Below are positions 31,572 to 38,788 of a DNA stretch of 39,123 bases, in pieces (position 1 is the first letter of the stretch; every line of letters begins with the position of its first letter). The stretch spans positions 6,111 to 45,233 of the forward strand of contig NZ_GL876927.1 of NCBI RefSeq assembly GCF_000192575.1, read 5' to 3'. Position numbers and translations under genes: made by a program. The DNA is from Novosphingobium nitrogenifigens DSM 19370. Lineage in GTDB: Bacteria; Pseudomonadota; Alphaproteobacteria; Sphingomonadales; Sphingomonadaceae. The notes beneath the pieces are model-generated. The model saw only the letters and a list, made by a program, of their open reading frames with translations. It had not been told where the DNA came from and made no database searches.

Positions 31572-31627
31572 TGTGAACATGTGGGCTTGTGAGAGAATGG
31601 ACCTTTGGACGCGTGAGATGTTGGACA
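31572..31627. repeat. Octad array between repC and parA, copy 2
   Basis: Seven contiguous 8-bp units, consensus NNTGRRMN. The cores are TGAAC, TGGGC, TGAGA, TGGAC, TGGAC, TGAGA and TGGAC. The last four match copy 1 in order and spacing, so this copy has three extra units. Candidate RHH operator and centromere. Confidence 0.55.
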
Positions 31628-31630
31628 GGT

Positions 31631-32824
31631 TCACCCATCCGGTGCGACGCGCCGCTCCATGCCGACCATCAACCTCGCCGTGAGATTGGCCAGAGGTCCA
31701 ACCTGCGGCTCGATCAAATGATCAGGCGCTGGGGCTTTTGGCGGGACCTCTTGGGCATTGCGCTCAGTCGCGCGGAACAGTCCGGCGAGGTTCACCCCTG
31801 CTGAACCTGATTTCCGCACCATGCCCGCCAAACAGCGGGCCGGAGAGCCGACCCGATAGCGATGGCCCGGCGGCAATTCGGTATTCCGATCGATCAGCAA
31901 CACGCTGAGCGCCGCCCGTTCCCGCCCGAACTGCTGACAAGCCCGGCCCCAAGTGCTCTGGGCGATGCCAAGCCGCCCACAACTGCGCCACGAGGCTTCA
32001 ACGAGGTTGGGCCAGGTCGGGCCGCCCAACGCCTCGACGATGCCGCGATAGCTCTCGGTGGCCACGACCAGCGCGGTCGCAGGCCGGATGCGCTCCAGCG
32101 GATCGCTGAGCCGCGTGGTACGCCTTCGTGATGAGTTTTTGTTCTGTATATTGGGTACGCAGTTTTCTTCCGGCGCGTCGGAAGTTTTCAGTGCACGGGG
32201 CTCTGGTTCGGGTGCGGATTCGATGGCGGCGAGCATGGCGGACAAAGCCTCGCGGATAGCGATCAGGCGATCGATGCTGGTGATCCGCGCCGTGCGGCCA
32301 TCGGGCAGGATGGTCTCCGCCCGCTTGCGCAGATCCTCGTGGCCTGCCTCACGGATGCGCTGGCCCAACTGGCGGATTTCAGCGCGGCATTGCTGGATGG
32401 CGCGGGCCTGCAATTCCAATGCCTCGGCCTTGGTCTGCATCTCGGCATAGCGTTCGACCAGCGGGGCCAGATTGATGCCTGCTGCCCAGACCACGATGCC
32501 ATCCTGCCGGTCGCCAGCGCGCTCACCGTTGATCCCGGCGTTGCGGACGATGAAGCCAGCCTGCTCCAACTCGCGCTCAGCCGAATTGATCGAGCGAGGC
32601 GTCAGGCCCAGTTGCTCGGCAAATCGGCGAGCCTGCGTCCAGACCGCGCAGATGCGGCCGGACAGGTAATCGCCATCCATGGTCTTGAGGACGTAGTGCC
32701 GCACCAGCGCCACGGCGGTGGAGGACAGGCCAAAGCCTGGTCGTGCCACCTGCTCGAACAAGCGCAGCAAATCGAAACGCCCCACGCCAGCGGGCAGCCC
32801 CCTATGGGCAAGGGTGGTGCTCAT
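31631..32824 (-). CDS. repC: RepC-family replication initiator, copy 2
   Basis: A 397-residue protein with the same architecture and hallmark GIVVWAAGINLAPLVERY as copy 1. Differences concentrate in the linker between the two domains (around residues 205-240, where several residues are deleted) and in the C-terminal tail; the initiator core is nearly unchanged. The start at ATG 32824 is homologous to copy 1 and has a GGGGAGGGG site; an in-frame upstream start adds six residues only. It is followed by parA, 82 bp on, through the octad array. It is the initiator of the complete 14-kb element. Confidence 0.85.
   Translation of the reverse strand: MSTTLAHRGLPAGVGRFDLLRLFEQVARPGFGLSSTAVALVRHYVLKTMDGDYLSGRICAVWTQARRFAEQLGLTPRSINSAERELEQAGFIVRNAGINGERAGDRQDGIVVWAAGINLAPLVERYAEMQTKAEALELQARAIQQCRAEIRQLGQRIREAGHEDLRKRAETILPDGRTARITSIDRLIAIREALSAMLAAIESAPEPEPRALKTSDAPEENCVPNIQNKNSSRRRTTRLSDPLERIRPATALVVATESYRGIVEALGGPTWPNLVEASWRSCGRLGIAQSTWGRACQQFGRERAALSVLLIDRNTELPPGHRYRVGSPARCLAGMVRKSGSAGVNLAGLFRATERNAQEVPPKAPAPDHLIEPQVGPLANLTARLMVGMERRVAPDG
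32131..32200. other. Candidate oriV inside repC, copy 2
   Basis: Counterpart of 18128-18200: identical GTTCTGTATATTGGGT (32141-32156), the CTTCCG/CGGAAG inverted repeat (32167-32184) and the TTTTCAGTGCACGGGG end. Conserved in DNA over about 60 nt while the flanks differ. Confidence 0.45.
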
Positions 32825-32848
32825 GGCGCCCCTCCCCACCAATGCTGC

Positions 32849-32877
32849 TTGTCACGCAGTCGTGAGGGCGATAAGAT
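32849..32877 (+). promoter_or_regulatory. Antisense promoter in the repC leader, copy 2
   Basis: TTGTCA (32849-32854), 17-nt spacer, TAAGAT (32872-32877), reading away from repC. Same place and spacing as in copy 1. Confidence 0.55.
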
Positions 32878-32883
32878 TCCGCC

Positions 32884-32945
32884 ATAGCCGCACAGCTATT
32901 CCAAAAGCCGCTGCGAAGGGTTGCCGCCCTTCCAGCGGTTATTTG
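32884..32945 (+). ncRNA. Candidate antisense RNA controlling repC, copy 2
   Basis: Runs from the promoter at 32849-32877 to the hairpin 32908-32938 (CCGCTG/CAGCGG continued by GAAGGG/CCCTTC, loop TTGCCG). After the stem the sequence is TTATTTG, so the T-run is interrupted, unlike copy 1. It is complementary to the repC leader. Differences in this region between copies could set incompatibility. Confidence 0.5.
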
Positions 32946-33034
32946 CTTGTTAGGCGGGGGCCCCTTGCCGGGGTCATGTTTGGACAAGACGCGAGGCGCG
33001 ATTTGTGCTAAACAATGCTCATGATATGCTTTTG

Positions 33035-33082
33035 CGTACGCAGGCAGAGCGTACACCAGAAGCTCTCGTACAAAGCTCGTAC
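33035..33082. repeat. Four CGTAC boxes, left arm of att site 2
   Basis: CGTAC at 33035 (CGTACG), 33050, 33067 and 33078, with the same 15, 17 and 11 nt steps as at site 1 and the same 67-nt distance to the tRNA fragment. Confidence 0.55.
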
Positions 33083-33144
33083 ACGGCAATTTTGGAGGCT
33101 TGATTTTATCGCGTGATTTCAAGCTATTTACGCGAAATTGCCAA

Positions 33145-33194
33145 TCCCCTTCACACGGGTGGGGTCACAGGTTCAATCCCTGTCGCGCCCACCA
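33145..33194 (+). other. 3' half of tRNA-Val(CAC), attachment site 2
   Basis: Identical to site 1 except for two bases that form the outer T-stem pair: G-C becomes A-T (ACAGG/CCTGT at 33167-33183). The pairing is kept. No 5' half lies upstream. Right of it no CGTAC box is seen, in line with this being the junction to the chromosome. Confidence 0.8.
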
Positions 33195-33229
33195 TTCCTT
33201 CCAATGACTTAGCGGTCATTTGGGAATGG
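33192..33229. repeat. Inverted repeat starting in the tRNA CCA, site 2
   Basis: CCATTCC (33192-33198) pairs with GGAATGG (33223-33229), with an inner imperfect stem CAATGAC/GTCATTTG. The sequence is unrelated to that at site 1, but the position relative to the CCA is the same. Confidence 0.5.
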
Positions 33230-33381
33230 CCATTCACTGACGCCCCACCAGCCTTGCCGATAAGTCGTGGCGCAGTTGCGTCCGATTGCTGGCATGCGCC
33301 TTCCCCCGGCGACCAATGCCATGCACTTTTAATCACCGGGATATGCGTCCCCGTTGTGTCGGCGATGCCCGCTGCAACAGT

Positions 33382-33435
33382 TTGTCGCATCCTTTTGCGA
33401 CAAGGGCCTTCGCCGTCCCGCGACGGCGAAGGCCC
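33382..33435. terminator. Two hairpins between the att site and the peptidase gene
   Basis: TTGTCGCA/TGCGACAA (33382-33403, 8 bp) and then GGGCCTTCGCCGTC with its exact complement (33404-33417 and 33422-33435, 14 bp, 4-nt loop). They lie 41 bp beyond the stop of the minus-strand peptidase gene and can terminate it. The rest of 33195-33475 holds no gene. Confidence 0.6.
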
Positions 33436-33475
33436 CTTTCAGCTCATCGAACGGAGTTGCCCCCGCCCCGGCCAA

Positions 33476-34867
33476 TCAGGCCGCAGCCATGACCGCTTCG
33501 ACTTCGTCCGCCGTCCGCCCGATCGGATCGCCCAGAATGCGGGCGCCGTTTTCACCGACATGGACATCGTCCTCGATGCGGATGCCACCAAAGCCGCGCA
33601 ACCGATCAAAAGCGTCATAGTCAATGAGACTCGAGTGACGCCCTTCGCCGCGCCAGCGATCGATAAGGGGCGGAATGAAATAGAGCCCCGGCTCGATCGT
33701 CACAGTCATCCCCGCGCGCAGGGCCTTGCCCAGGCGCAGACTGCGCAGGCCGAACAGGTCGCTGCGGCGGACATCACCGTCATAACCGACCAGATCCTCG
33801 CCCAGCGCTTCCATGTCGTGAACGTCGAGGCCGATCTGGTGCCCAAGCCCGCACGGGAAAGCCAGGGCATAGGCCCCGCTCGCCAGAACATCCTCGATCG
33901 CCCCCCGGAACAGGCCGAGGTCATGGAGATCCTCGACCATGATCCGCGCGGCCAGCCAGTGCAGATCGAGATAGCGCACGCCCGGAACGCACGCCGCGAT
34001 CGCGGCCTGCTGGGCACGCAGGACGGTGTCGTACAACCGCCGCTGAAGCGGATCGAACCGCCCCGAAACCGGGAACGTGCGGGTGATGTCGCTGGCATAG
34101 CCGCCCGCGCTTTTCACCCCCGTGTCGTTGACGACCAGTTCGCCGGTCGCGAGCGTCCGGTCGTACCGCAAGTTGTGCAGCACTTCGCCCCGCCCCGACA
34201 GGATCGGCGCATAGGCGAAATTGAGGTCCGCCCCTCGGGCGATCCCGGCCATGCACCCGACCACATGGTGTTCGCGCACACCCGGCCGGGTCGCGGCCAT
34301 GGCGGCATGGTGCATCCGCGCGGTCACCGCCAATGCGGCTTCCATCTCGGCGATTTCCCCGGCCGACTTGATCTCGCGCAGGGTGACGATCGCGCGGACC
34401 AGAGCCGGACTGGCGCCCGCCCGCACGGCTTCGGGGGTAATCCCGACGAGCCCTGCGATCAAGAGCAGGATTTCGGCCGTATAAGGCGGCGTATAGGCCA
34501 CTGTGCGCCCCTGCCCCTGGGCGCGGGCAAGATGCGCGGCACAGGCGGCAAGGTCGCCACCTGCTCCCGCGCCGACTTGCGCGGCCCGTTCGGCCACGCT
34601 CGGCGTCACGCCGGTCCAGACGGCGGCATCAATGCCGCCGTCCTCGCCGAACAGCCACGCCTCTCCGCTGGCCCCGTCGACAAGCCCGACCAGATCGGGC
34701 TCGTCGATGCCGAAGAAATAGCGGAAGCACCCATCCTGCACGAAGGGATGGTGATTGACCGCAAAATCCATCGGCATCCCGGCATTGCCGGGAATGAGGA
34801 TCAGGGCGTCCGGCAACGCCTGCGCAAGAGATGCGCGCCGCTGCCGGTAGGTTGCCGCTTCGAACAT
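33476..34867 (-). CDS. M24 metallopeptidase (Xaa-Pro aminopeptidase type)
   Basis: A 463-residue two-domain aminopeptidase P-like enzyme. The N-terminal creatinase-like domain includes ALILIPGNAGMPMDFAVNHH and FRYFFGIDEPDLVGLVD. The pita-bread domain carries all five metal ligands: Asp in VVNDTG, Asp in ASDITRTFPVSG, His in CGLGHQIGLDVHD, Glu in TIEPGLYF and Glu in GIRIEDDVHV. It removes N-terminal residues before proline with Mn or Co. No signal peptide, so cytosolic. Its ATG is 10 bp behind the TonB-dependent receptor stop, so the two form an operon; import of a proline-containing peptide followed by its breakdown is a reasonable guess. Confidence 0.88.
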   Translation of the reverse strand: MFEAATYRQRRASLAQALPDALILIPGNAGMPMDFAVNHHPFVQDGCFRYFFGIDEPDLVGLVDGASGEAWLFGEDGGIDAAVWTGVTPSVAERAAQVGAGAGGDLAACAAHLARAQGQGRTVAYTPPYTAEILLLIAGLVGITPEAVRAGASPALVRAIVTLREIKSAGEIAEMEAALAVTARMHHAAMAATRPGVREHHVVGCMAGIARGADLNFAYAPILSGRGEVLHNLRYDRTLATGELVVNDTGVKSAGGYASDITRTFPVSGRFDPLQRRLYDTVLRAQQAAIAACVPGVRYLDLHWLAARIMVEDLHDLGLFRGAIEDVLASGAYALAFPCGLGHQIGLDVHDMEALGEDLVGYDGDVRRSDLFGLRSLRLGKALRAGMTVTIEPGLYFIPPLIDRWRGEGRHSSLIDYDAFDRLRGFGGIRIEDDVHVGENGARILGDPIGRTADEVEAVMAAA

Positions 34868-34877
34868 GCGCCCCGGC

Positions 34878-37160
34878 TCAGAACTTGTAGCCGAGCTTCA
34901 CGCCGAACGTGCGCGGCTGGTTCAGCGCGACACGGCGGGTGGTCGGAAGATCGGCCGAGATCGCGGTGGGAAGGTCGGTGGCCCCTGCCTTGTTGAACAG
35001 GTTGTTGACGTAGAACGCCGCTTCCCACGGACCCGATGCCGGGTTCACGCCCATGCGCAGGTTGAAGATCGAAAAGCCCTGGCGATGATAGAACGGGCTG
35101 GTCGTGTCATAGAGGAAGTTCGCCGGCCCCATGTAGGAATAGTCGACCCGCGCAAACCCATCGAGACGGGCGTTGAGGTGATCGCGATATTCCGCCGAGC
35201 CGCTTGCCGTCCACTTGGGCGTGTTGAGCAGCTGGTTGCCGTTCTTGGCCGCCGTTCCCGGCACGTCATTGCCCAGCGTCGCATCGGTATAGCCGAAACC
35301 GCCGCCCAGCGTGACTTTCTTCGTCGGACGAAATTCGACTTCGAGTTCACCGCCCCGGCTCTTGGCCTTGCCGAAATTGGCCGTGATGTTGAACCCGCAC
35401 TGCAACACGATCTGCTGCTGCACCTGGCTCCAGTCGATGTAATAGAGCGAGCCGTTGACAGTCAGGCGATGACCGAACCAGCTCGTCTTGGCGCCGACTT
35501 CATAGTTCCACAGGTGATCCGAACCATAGGCGGTCAACTGGTTCTGGCTGAGTCCCAGCCCGGAAACCTCGGTGCCACAGACATTGGCCGGAGCCGGGTT
35601 GTTCGGCCCGCCGGGACGATACCCCTTCGAGATCGTCGCATAGATCATCTTGTCGCGCGTCGCCTGCCAGTTCAGGCTGAACTTGGGCGTCACGCCGTGG
35701 TCGTGCGACTGGCTCGAAACCGCCGAATAGCCGCCGTTGAACAGCCCGTCGCCGGTCTGGGTAAAGGACTGGTCGACCTGGAACACGCGCAGGCCCGCGC
35801 GGGCGGTCAGCGTGCGGGTGATCGCCAGCGAGGCTTCGCCGAACCCGGCATATTCCTTCATCGTCGCATTGCGCGTTCCGGCATAGACCGTCGAATACCC
35901 GCTGAAGGGCGCATCGTTGCGATAGGCATAGTCGGTCGGGAACGGGATCGAGGATTCCAGCGGCGCGGTAACGTTGTGATAGAAACCGCCGACGATGATC
36001 TGGAACGGCCCCTTGAAATTGGTCCCGACGCGCAGTTCCTGCGTGAATTCCTTGTTGCGGTAATTACCGTACATCGCGACCGGCTCAACCGTCGGGGTGC
36101 CGAAATAATAGGCGAGAACCTTGGACGAATCGTCGATCAGGTTGACCTCGCGGTGGAAATACGAGCTCGACGAGGTGATCTCGATCGGCCCGATTTCCTT
36201 CTTCACCGTCAGGTTGGCGATCCAGCTTTTCTGGGTATTGGTTTCGTCGATGTCGCGCGCCTGGATCGGATTCTGCAACGATCCGGGCACCGCGTCGAAC
36301 GTGAACGGCGTGCCGAGGCGACTGTACTGATAAAGGAACGAAGGCTCGATCGTCAGCGTGTCGGTCGGCTTGTACAGCACCGCCACGCGCACGCCGTGGG
36401 TGTCATAGGTGTTGACGTTGTGCTGCGGCGCGACGCTGGTGTCGGCGGCAAGGTAATTGGTCGAGGAAATCGGATAGCGGTCGATGTAACCGTCGTCGCG
36501 CTGGCCATAGGCCGCGATACGGACCGCCAGCACGTCCTTGACGATCGGCACGTTAATGACGCCGTTGAGCTTCCAGTTGAAGCCGCCGCCTTCGGTTCCC
36601 GACAGGTCCGCACCGAACTTGCCCTCGATCTTGGACAAGTTGGGCTGGGCCGTGATGTAGCGCACGGTGCCACCCATCGAGCTCGAACCGTACAGCGTGC
36701 CCTGCGGCCCGCGCAGCACTTCGACCCGCGCCACGTCGAGCATCGAGGGATCGATCACCCCGCGCGTCGACAGCAGCGCGGCATTGCTCGACGCCGCGAT
36801 CGGCGTGTCGTCGAGGTAATAGCCGACCGTCGCGGCCGACCCCGCCGTCGAGGAAATACCGCGAATGATGAGGTTGTTTTCGCCCGGCCCCGACGAGACG
36901 ACCGAGAGCGAGGGGGCGATGCGCGAAAGGTCATAGACGCTCTGCACCCCGCGCTTTTCCAGATCTTCCGCGCTGAGCACCGTCATCGACAGCGGCACTT
37001 TCTGGGCGCTTTCGCTGCGCTTTTGCGCGGTGACGACAATGTCGCCGCCCTCGGATGCACTGGCCGGCTGCTCCTGCGCGTGCGCGTGCGCGCCCGACGC
37101 GATGATCGCCATGCCGAGCGCAGACGCACTCCACAGCAGCGTGGAAAAACGGTTCCTCAT
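34878..37160 (-). CDS. TonB-dependent receptor
   Basis: About 760 residues: signal peptide (MRNRFSTLLWSASALGMAII, AHAHAQ), a plug domain beginning with a TonB-box-like IVVTAQKR and containing EVLRGPQGTLYGSSSMGGTV, then a 22-strand barrel ending in Phe (GVKLGYKF), as required for outer-membrane insertion. It belongs to the broad oligosaccharide/siderophore-type TBDRs so common in sphingomonads. The start at 37160 is chosen because GAGGGG lies 7 nt upstream; an ATG six bases earlier is too close to it. Transcribed together with the M24 peptidase. The ligand is unknown. Confidence 0.92.
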   Translation of the reverse strand: MRNRFSTLLWSASALGMAIIASGAHAHAQEQPASASEGGDIVVTAQKRSESAQKVPLSMTVLSAEDLEKRGVQSVYDLSRIAPSLSVVSSGPGENNLIIRGISSTAGSAATVGYYLDDTPIAASSNAALLSTRGVIDPSMLDVARVEVLRGPQGTLYGSSSMGGTVRYITAQPNLSKIEGKFGADLSGTEGGGFNWKLNGVINVPIVKDVLAVRIAAYGQRDDGYIDRYPISSTNYLAADTSVAPQHNVNTYDTHGVRVAVLYKPTDTLTIEPSFLYQYSRLGTPFTFDAVPGSLQNPIQARDIDETNTQKSWIANLTVKKEIGPIEITSSSSYFHREVNLIDDSSKVLAYYFGTPTVEPVAMYGNYRNKEFTQELRVGTNFKGPFQIIVGGFYHNVTAPLESSIPFPTDYAYRNDAPFSGYSTVYAGTRNATMKEYAGFGEASLAITRTLTARAGLRVFQVDQSFTQTGDGLFNGGYSAVSSQSHDHGVTPKFSLNWQATRDKMIYATISKGYRPGGPNNPAPANVCGTEVSGLGLSQNQLTAYGSDHLWNYEVGAKTSWFGHRLTVNGSLYYIDWSQVQQQIVLQCGFNITANFGKAKSRGGELEVEFRPTKKVTLGGGFGYTDATLGNDVPGTAAKNGNQLLNTPKWTASGSAEYRDHLNARLDGFARVDYSYMGPANFLYDTTSPFYHRQGFSIFNLRMGVNPASGPWEAAFYVNNLFNKAGATDLPTAISADLPTTRRVALNQPRTFGVKLGYKF

Positions 37161-37232
37161 GTTCATTCCCCTCATTTTTGCTCCCCTTGCGCAATCTTTT
37201 GCGCTCACGGCCCCGCCGCGTGGAACAAAGCG

Positions 37233-37252
37233 TCATAAAATGTTCATAAAAT
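37233..37252. promoter_or_regulatory. Direct repeats in the divergent promoter, candidate operator
   Basis: TCATAAAAT occurs twice, at 37233-37241 and 37244-37252, one helical turn apart, in the only AT-rich patch between the receptor and the DUF4440-like gene. It is a likely binding site for the XRE-cupin regulator encoded nearby; a minus-strand TTGACA-like box lies beside it. Confidence 0.4.
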
Positions 37253-37345
37253 TATTACCTGTGTCAAACTTTTTTGATGGAGCAGAATTTTTATGGAAGG
37301 GGCCTGTGTTCTGGTTATGATACGCTCCGGATACGGGAGACCGGC

Positions 37346-37810
37346 ATGACAGTGCGCAGTGCGTTGATGGGGGGAATGATCGCGATGGTTGCAGCGGTTT
37401 CGGCAGGTTCATCGGCAGAGGCCGCAACGCCCGCCGCCGCGCGCGCCGCTGTCGAAGCGGTTCTGGCGGACAGCGCGGACGCCTGGAACAAGGCCGATCT
37501 CGATCGCTTCATGCACTGCTATGAACCGGCGCCGACCACCCTTTACGTCAGCGGCTCGCACGTGGTCCACGGCACCCAAGCCATTCGTGCGCTCTATGGC
37601 GCACGCTTTGACGGCGGCAACCGGGACGTGATGGGACAGCTGTCGCTGGAAATCGTCGATTTCCATATGCTTGGCGGCGATCACGCGTTCGTGTTGGGAC
37701 GTTTCCACCTGCACCGCGACGCGGCCCACGGCGGCGACGCTGAAGGCCCGACGACGCTTGTCTTTGCCCATGGCAAGGCAGGCTGGCGGATCATTGCCGA
37801 CCACAGCTAA
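37346..37810 (+). CDS. Secreted DUF4440/SgcJ-like (NTF2-fold) protein
   Basis: A 154-residue protein with signal peptide (MTVRSALMGGMIAMVAAVSA, cleavage near SSAEAA). The mature part follows the NTF2-like pattern: a first helix with DSADAWNKADLDRFMHCYE, then YVSGSHVVHGTQAIRALYGA, LEIVDFHMLGGDHAFVLGRF and the end GKAGWRIIADHS. Members bind small ligands or act as isomerase-type enzymes; nothing here fixes the role. The next gene follows after 10 bp, so they are cotranscribed, divergently from the receptor operon. Confidence 0.75.
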   Translation: MTVRSALMGGMIAMVAAVSAGSSAEAATPAAARAAVEAVLADSADAWNKADLDRFMHCYEPAPTTLYVSGSHVVHGTQAIRALYGARFDGGNRDVMGQLSLEIVDFHMLGGDHAFVLGRFHLHRDAAHGGDAEGPTTLVFAHGKAGWRIIADHS

Positions 37811-37820
37811 TCAGGCACCA

Positions 37821-38393
37821 ATGACCATTCCAGCATTGGCCGAGGACCAGCCCGGCCTGCCACCAATCGGTGCCGCCATCCGCGATCGTCGAAAGCGCCT
37901 GGGCATGACCTTGCAGGCGCTGGCGACGGCAAGCGGCCTGTCTGCACCGTTCCTGTCGCAAGTGGAACGCGACCTTGCGATGCCATCGCTGGTCTCGCTG
38001 ACCGCGATCGCCGCCGCGCTCGGCGTCGAAATGAGCTATTTCGTGGGCACCCCGCCCCCCGGACAAGTCGTCCGGCGCGGCAACCAGCCCGAACTGCTCC
38101 AGATCGGCGCCCCGGCTGTCTACGCCCGGCTGTCGGGCCGGCACGAAGAGCGCAAGATGGAAGCGCTTCACATCACCGTCCCGCCCGGCCTTGCCTCCCC
38201 GCTCGCACGCCGCGAAGGCGAAGGGTTCTGGTATGTGCTCGAAGGCCAGCTGAGCGTCTGGATCGGCCAGGAACACTTCGTCCTGGGCCCCGGCGACAGC
38301 GCCCATTTCGACCAGCGCCACCCCTATCGCATGCGCAACGAAGGCACATGCGACGTCCGCATGCTCTGGGTCGGCACCCCCGCCCTGCTCTGA
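37821..38393 (+). CDS. XRE-family regulator with C-terminal cupin domain
   Basis: A 190-residue transcription factor. The N-terminal HTH_XRE domain is IGAAIRDRRKRLGMTLQALA, TASGLSAPFLSQVERDLAMP, SLVSLTAIAAALGVEMSYFV. The C-terminal cupin_2 domain holds REGEGFWYVLEGQLSVWIG and LGPGDSAHFDQRHPYRMRNE. Such HTH-cupin proteins sense small molecules (amino acids, putrescine-type ligands) and repress uptake or catabolic operons. It likely controls the divergent receptor-peptidase operon through the direct repeats at 37233-37252. Start at ATG 37821. Intact. Confidence 0.88.
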   Translation: MTIPALAEDQPGLPPIGAAIRDRRKRLGMTLQALATASGLSAPFLSQVERDLAMPSLVSLTAIAAALGVEMSYFVGTPPPGQVVRRGNQPELLQIGAPAVYARLSGRHEERKMEALHITVPPGLASPLARREGEGFWYVLEGQLSVWIGQEHFVLGPGDSAHFDQRHPYRMRNEGTCDVRMLWVGTPALL

Positions 38394-38517
38394 GGTCCCG
38401 ACAAGCAAAGAAATTCGCGTCGGCCATGTTGACGACCCGCCCGTCCTCATGGCAAGGGCGCTTTCTATTCCGCAAAGGGGTTTCCCCTGCGGACGCCGAC
38501 CGGCCCATTCCCGGTTT

Positions 38518-38591
38518 GCGGGTGTAGCTCAATGGTAGAGCAGAAGCTTCCCAAGCTTACGACGAGGGTTCGATTCCCTTCACCCGCTCCA
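38518..38591 (+). tRNA. tRNA-Gly(CCC), intact
   Basis: A 74-nt complete cloverleaf: acceptor GCGGGTG/CACCCGC (7 bp), D arm GCTC-AATGGTA-GAGC, anticodon loop TTCCCAA (CCC, 38550-38552), T arm GAGGG-TTCGATT-CCCTT and encoded T-CCA. An integrase gene begins 197 bp downstream, so its 3' end is probably the attachment site of an island that continues past the right edge. Confidence 0.93.
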
Positions 38592-38624
38592 TCCCCCCTT
38601 CAAAAATCATCCGAAGAATGGTAT

Positions 38625-38649
38625 AAAAGCCCGGAAAACCGGGGCTTTT
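38625..38649 (+). terminator. Terminator after tRNA-Gly
   Basis: AAAAGCCC-GG and CCGGGGCTTTT pair around AAAA with one bulge, ending in TTTT. It lies 33 nt past the tRNA end. Between it and the integrase (38650-38788) no gene is visible. Confidence 0.65.
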
Positions 38650-38788
38650 GCGCTCCACTTCGTCCGGATTTGGCCGCCCTTTTCCGCCTGCATCCAGGAA
38701 ATTTTGGGGGTACTTTGGGGTTTCGTCGTCTGGGCCAGTGAGAGAGACCCCCATCGTGGGGGACTCGTAACGGGAAAGGCGCTGAAAT

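Larger units (their letters stand above)
19155..33194. mobile_element. Plasmid-like integrative element (about 14 kb) between two tRNA-Val fragments
   Basis: Two direct copies of the same 50-nt tRNA-Val 3' part bound this stretch. Inside, a tyrosine recombinase lies next to the left copy and a repC-parA-RHH module next to the right copy. Cargo comprises a PIN toxin-antitoxin pair, a GT4/GH130 operon, a YegP-like protein, a cold-shock protein, a transglutaminase and small genes. Circularisation by recombination of the fragments would give a molecule with its own replication and partition genes. No conjugation genes are seen. The boundaries are inferred, not tested. Confidence 0.7.

Noticed and set aside
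31572..31627. CRISPR-like array
   Set aside because: Units are 8 bp and contiguous without spacers; no cas genes.
31549..31638. 30-codon upstream extension of parA copy 2
   Set aside because: It would translate the octad array, has no ribosome-binding site, and is not open in copy 1.
34866..37238. 790-codon open frame antisense to the TonB-dependent receptor
   Set aside because: Shadow frame; the receptor on the other strand has signal peptide, plug and C-terminal Phe.
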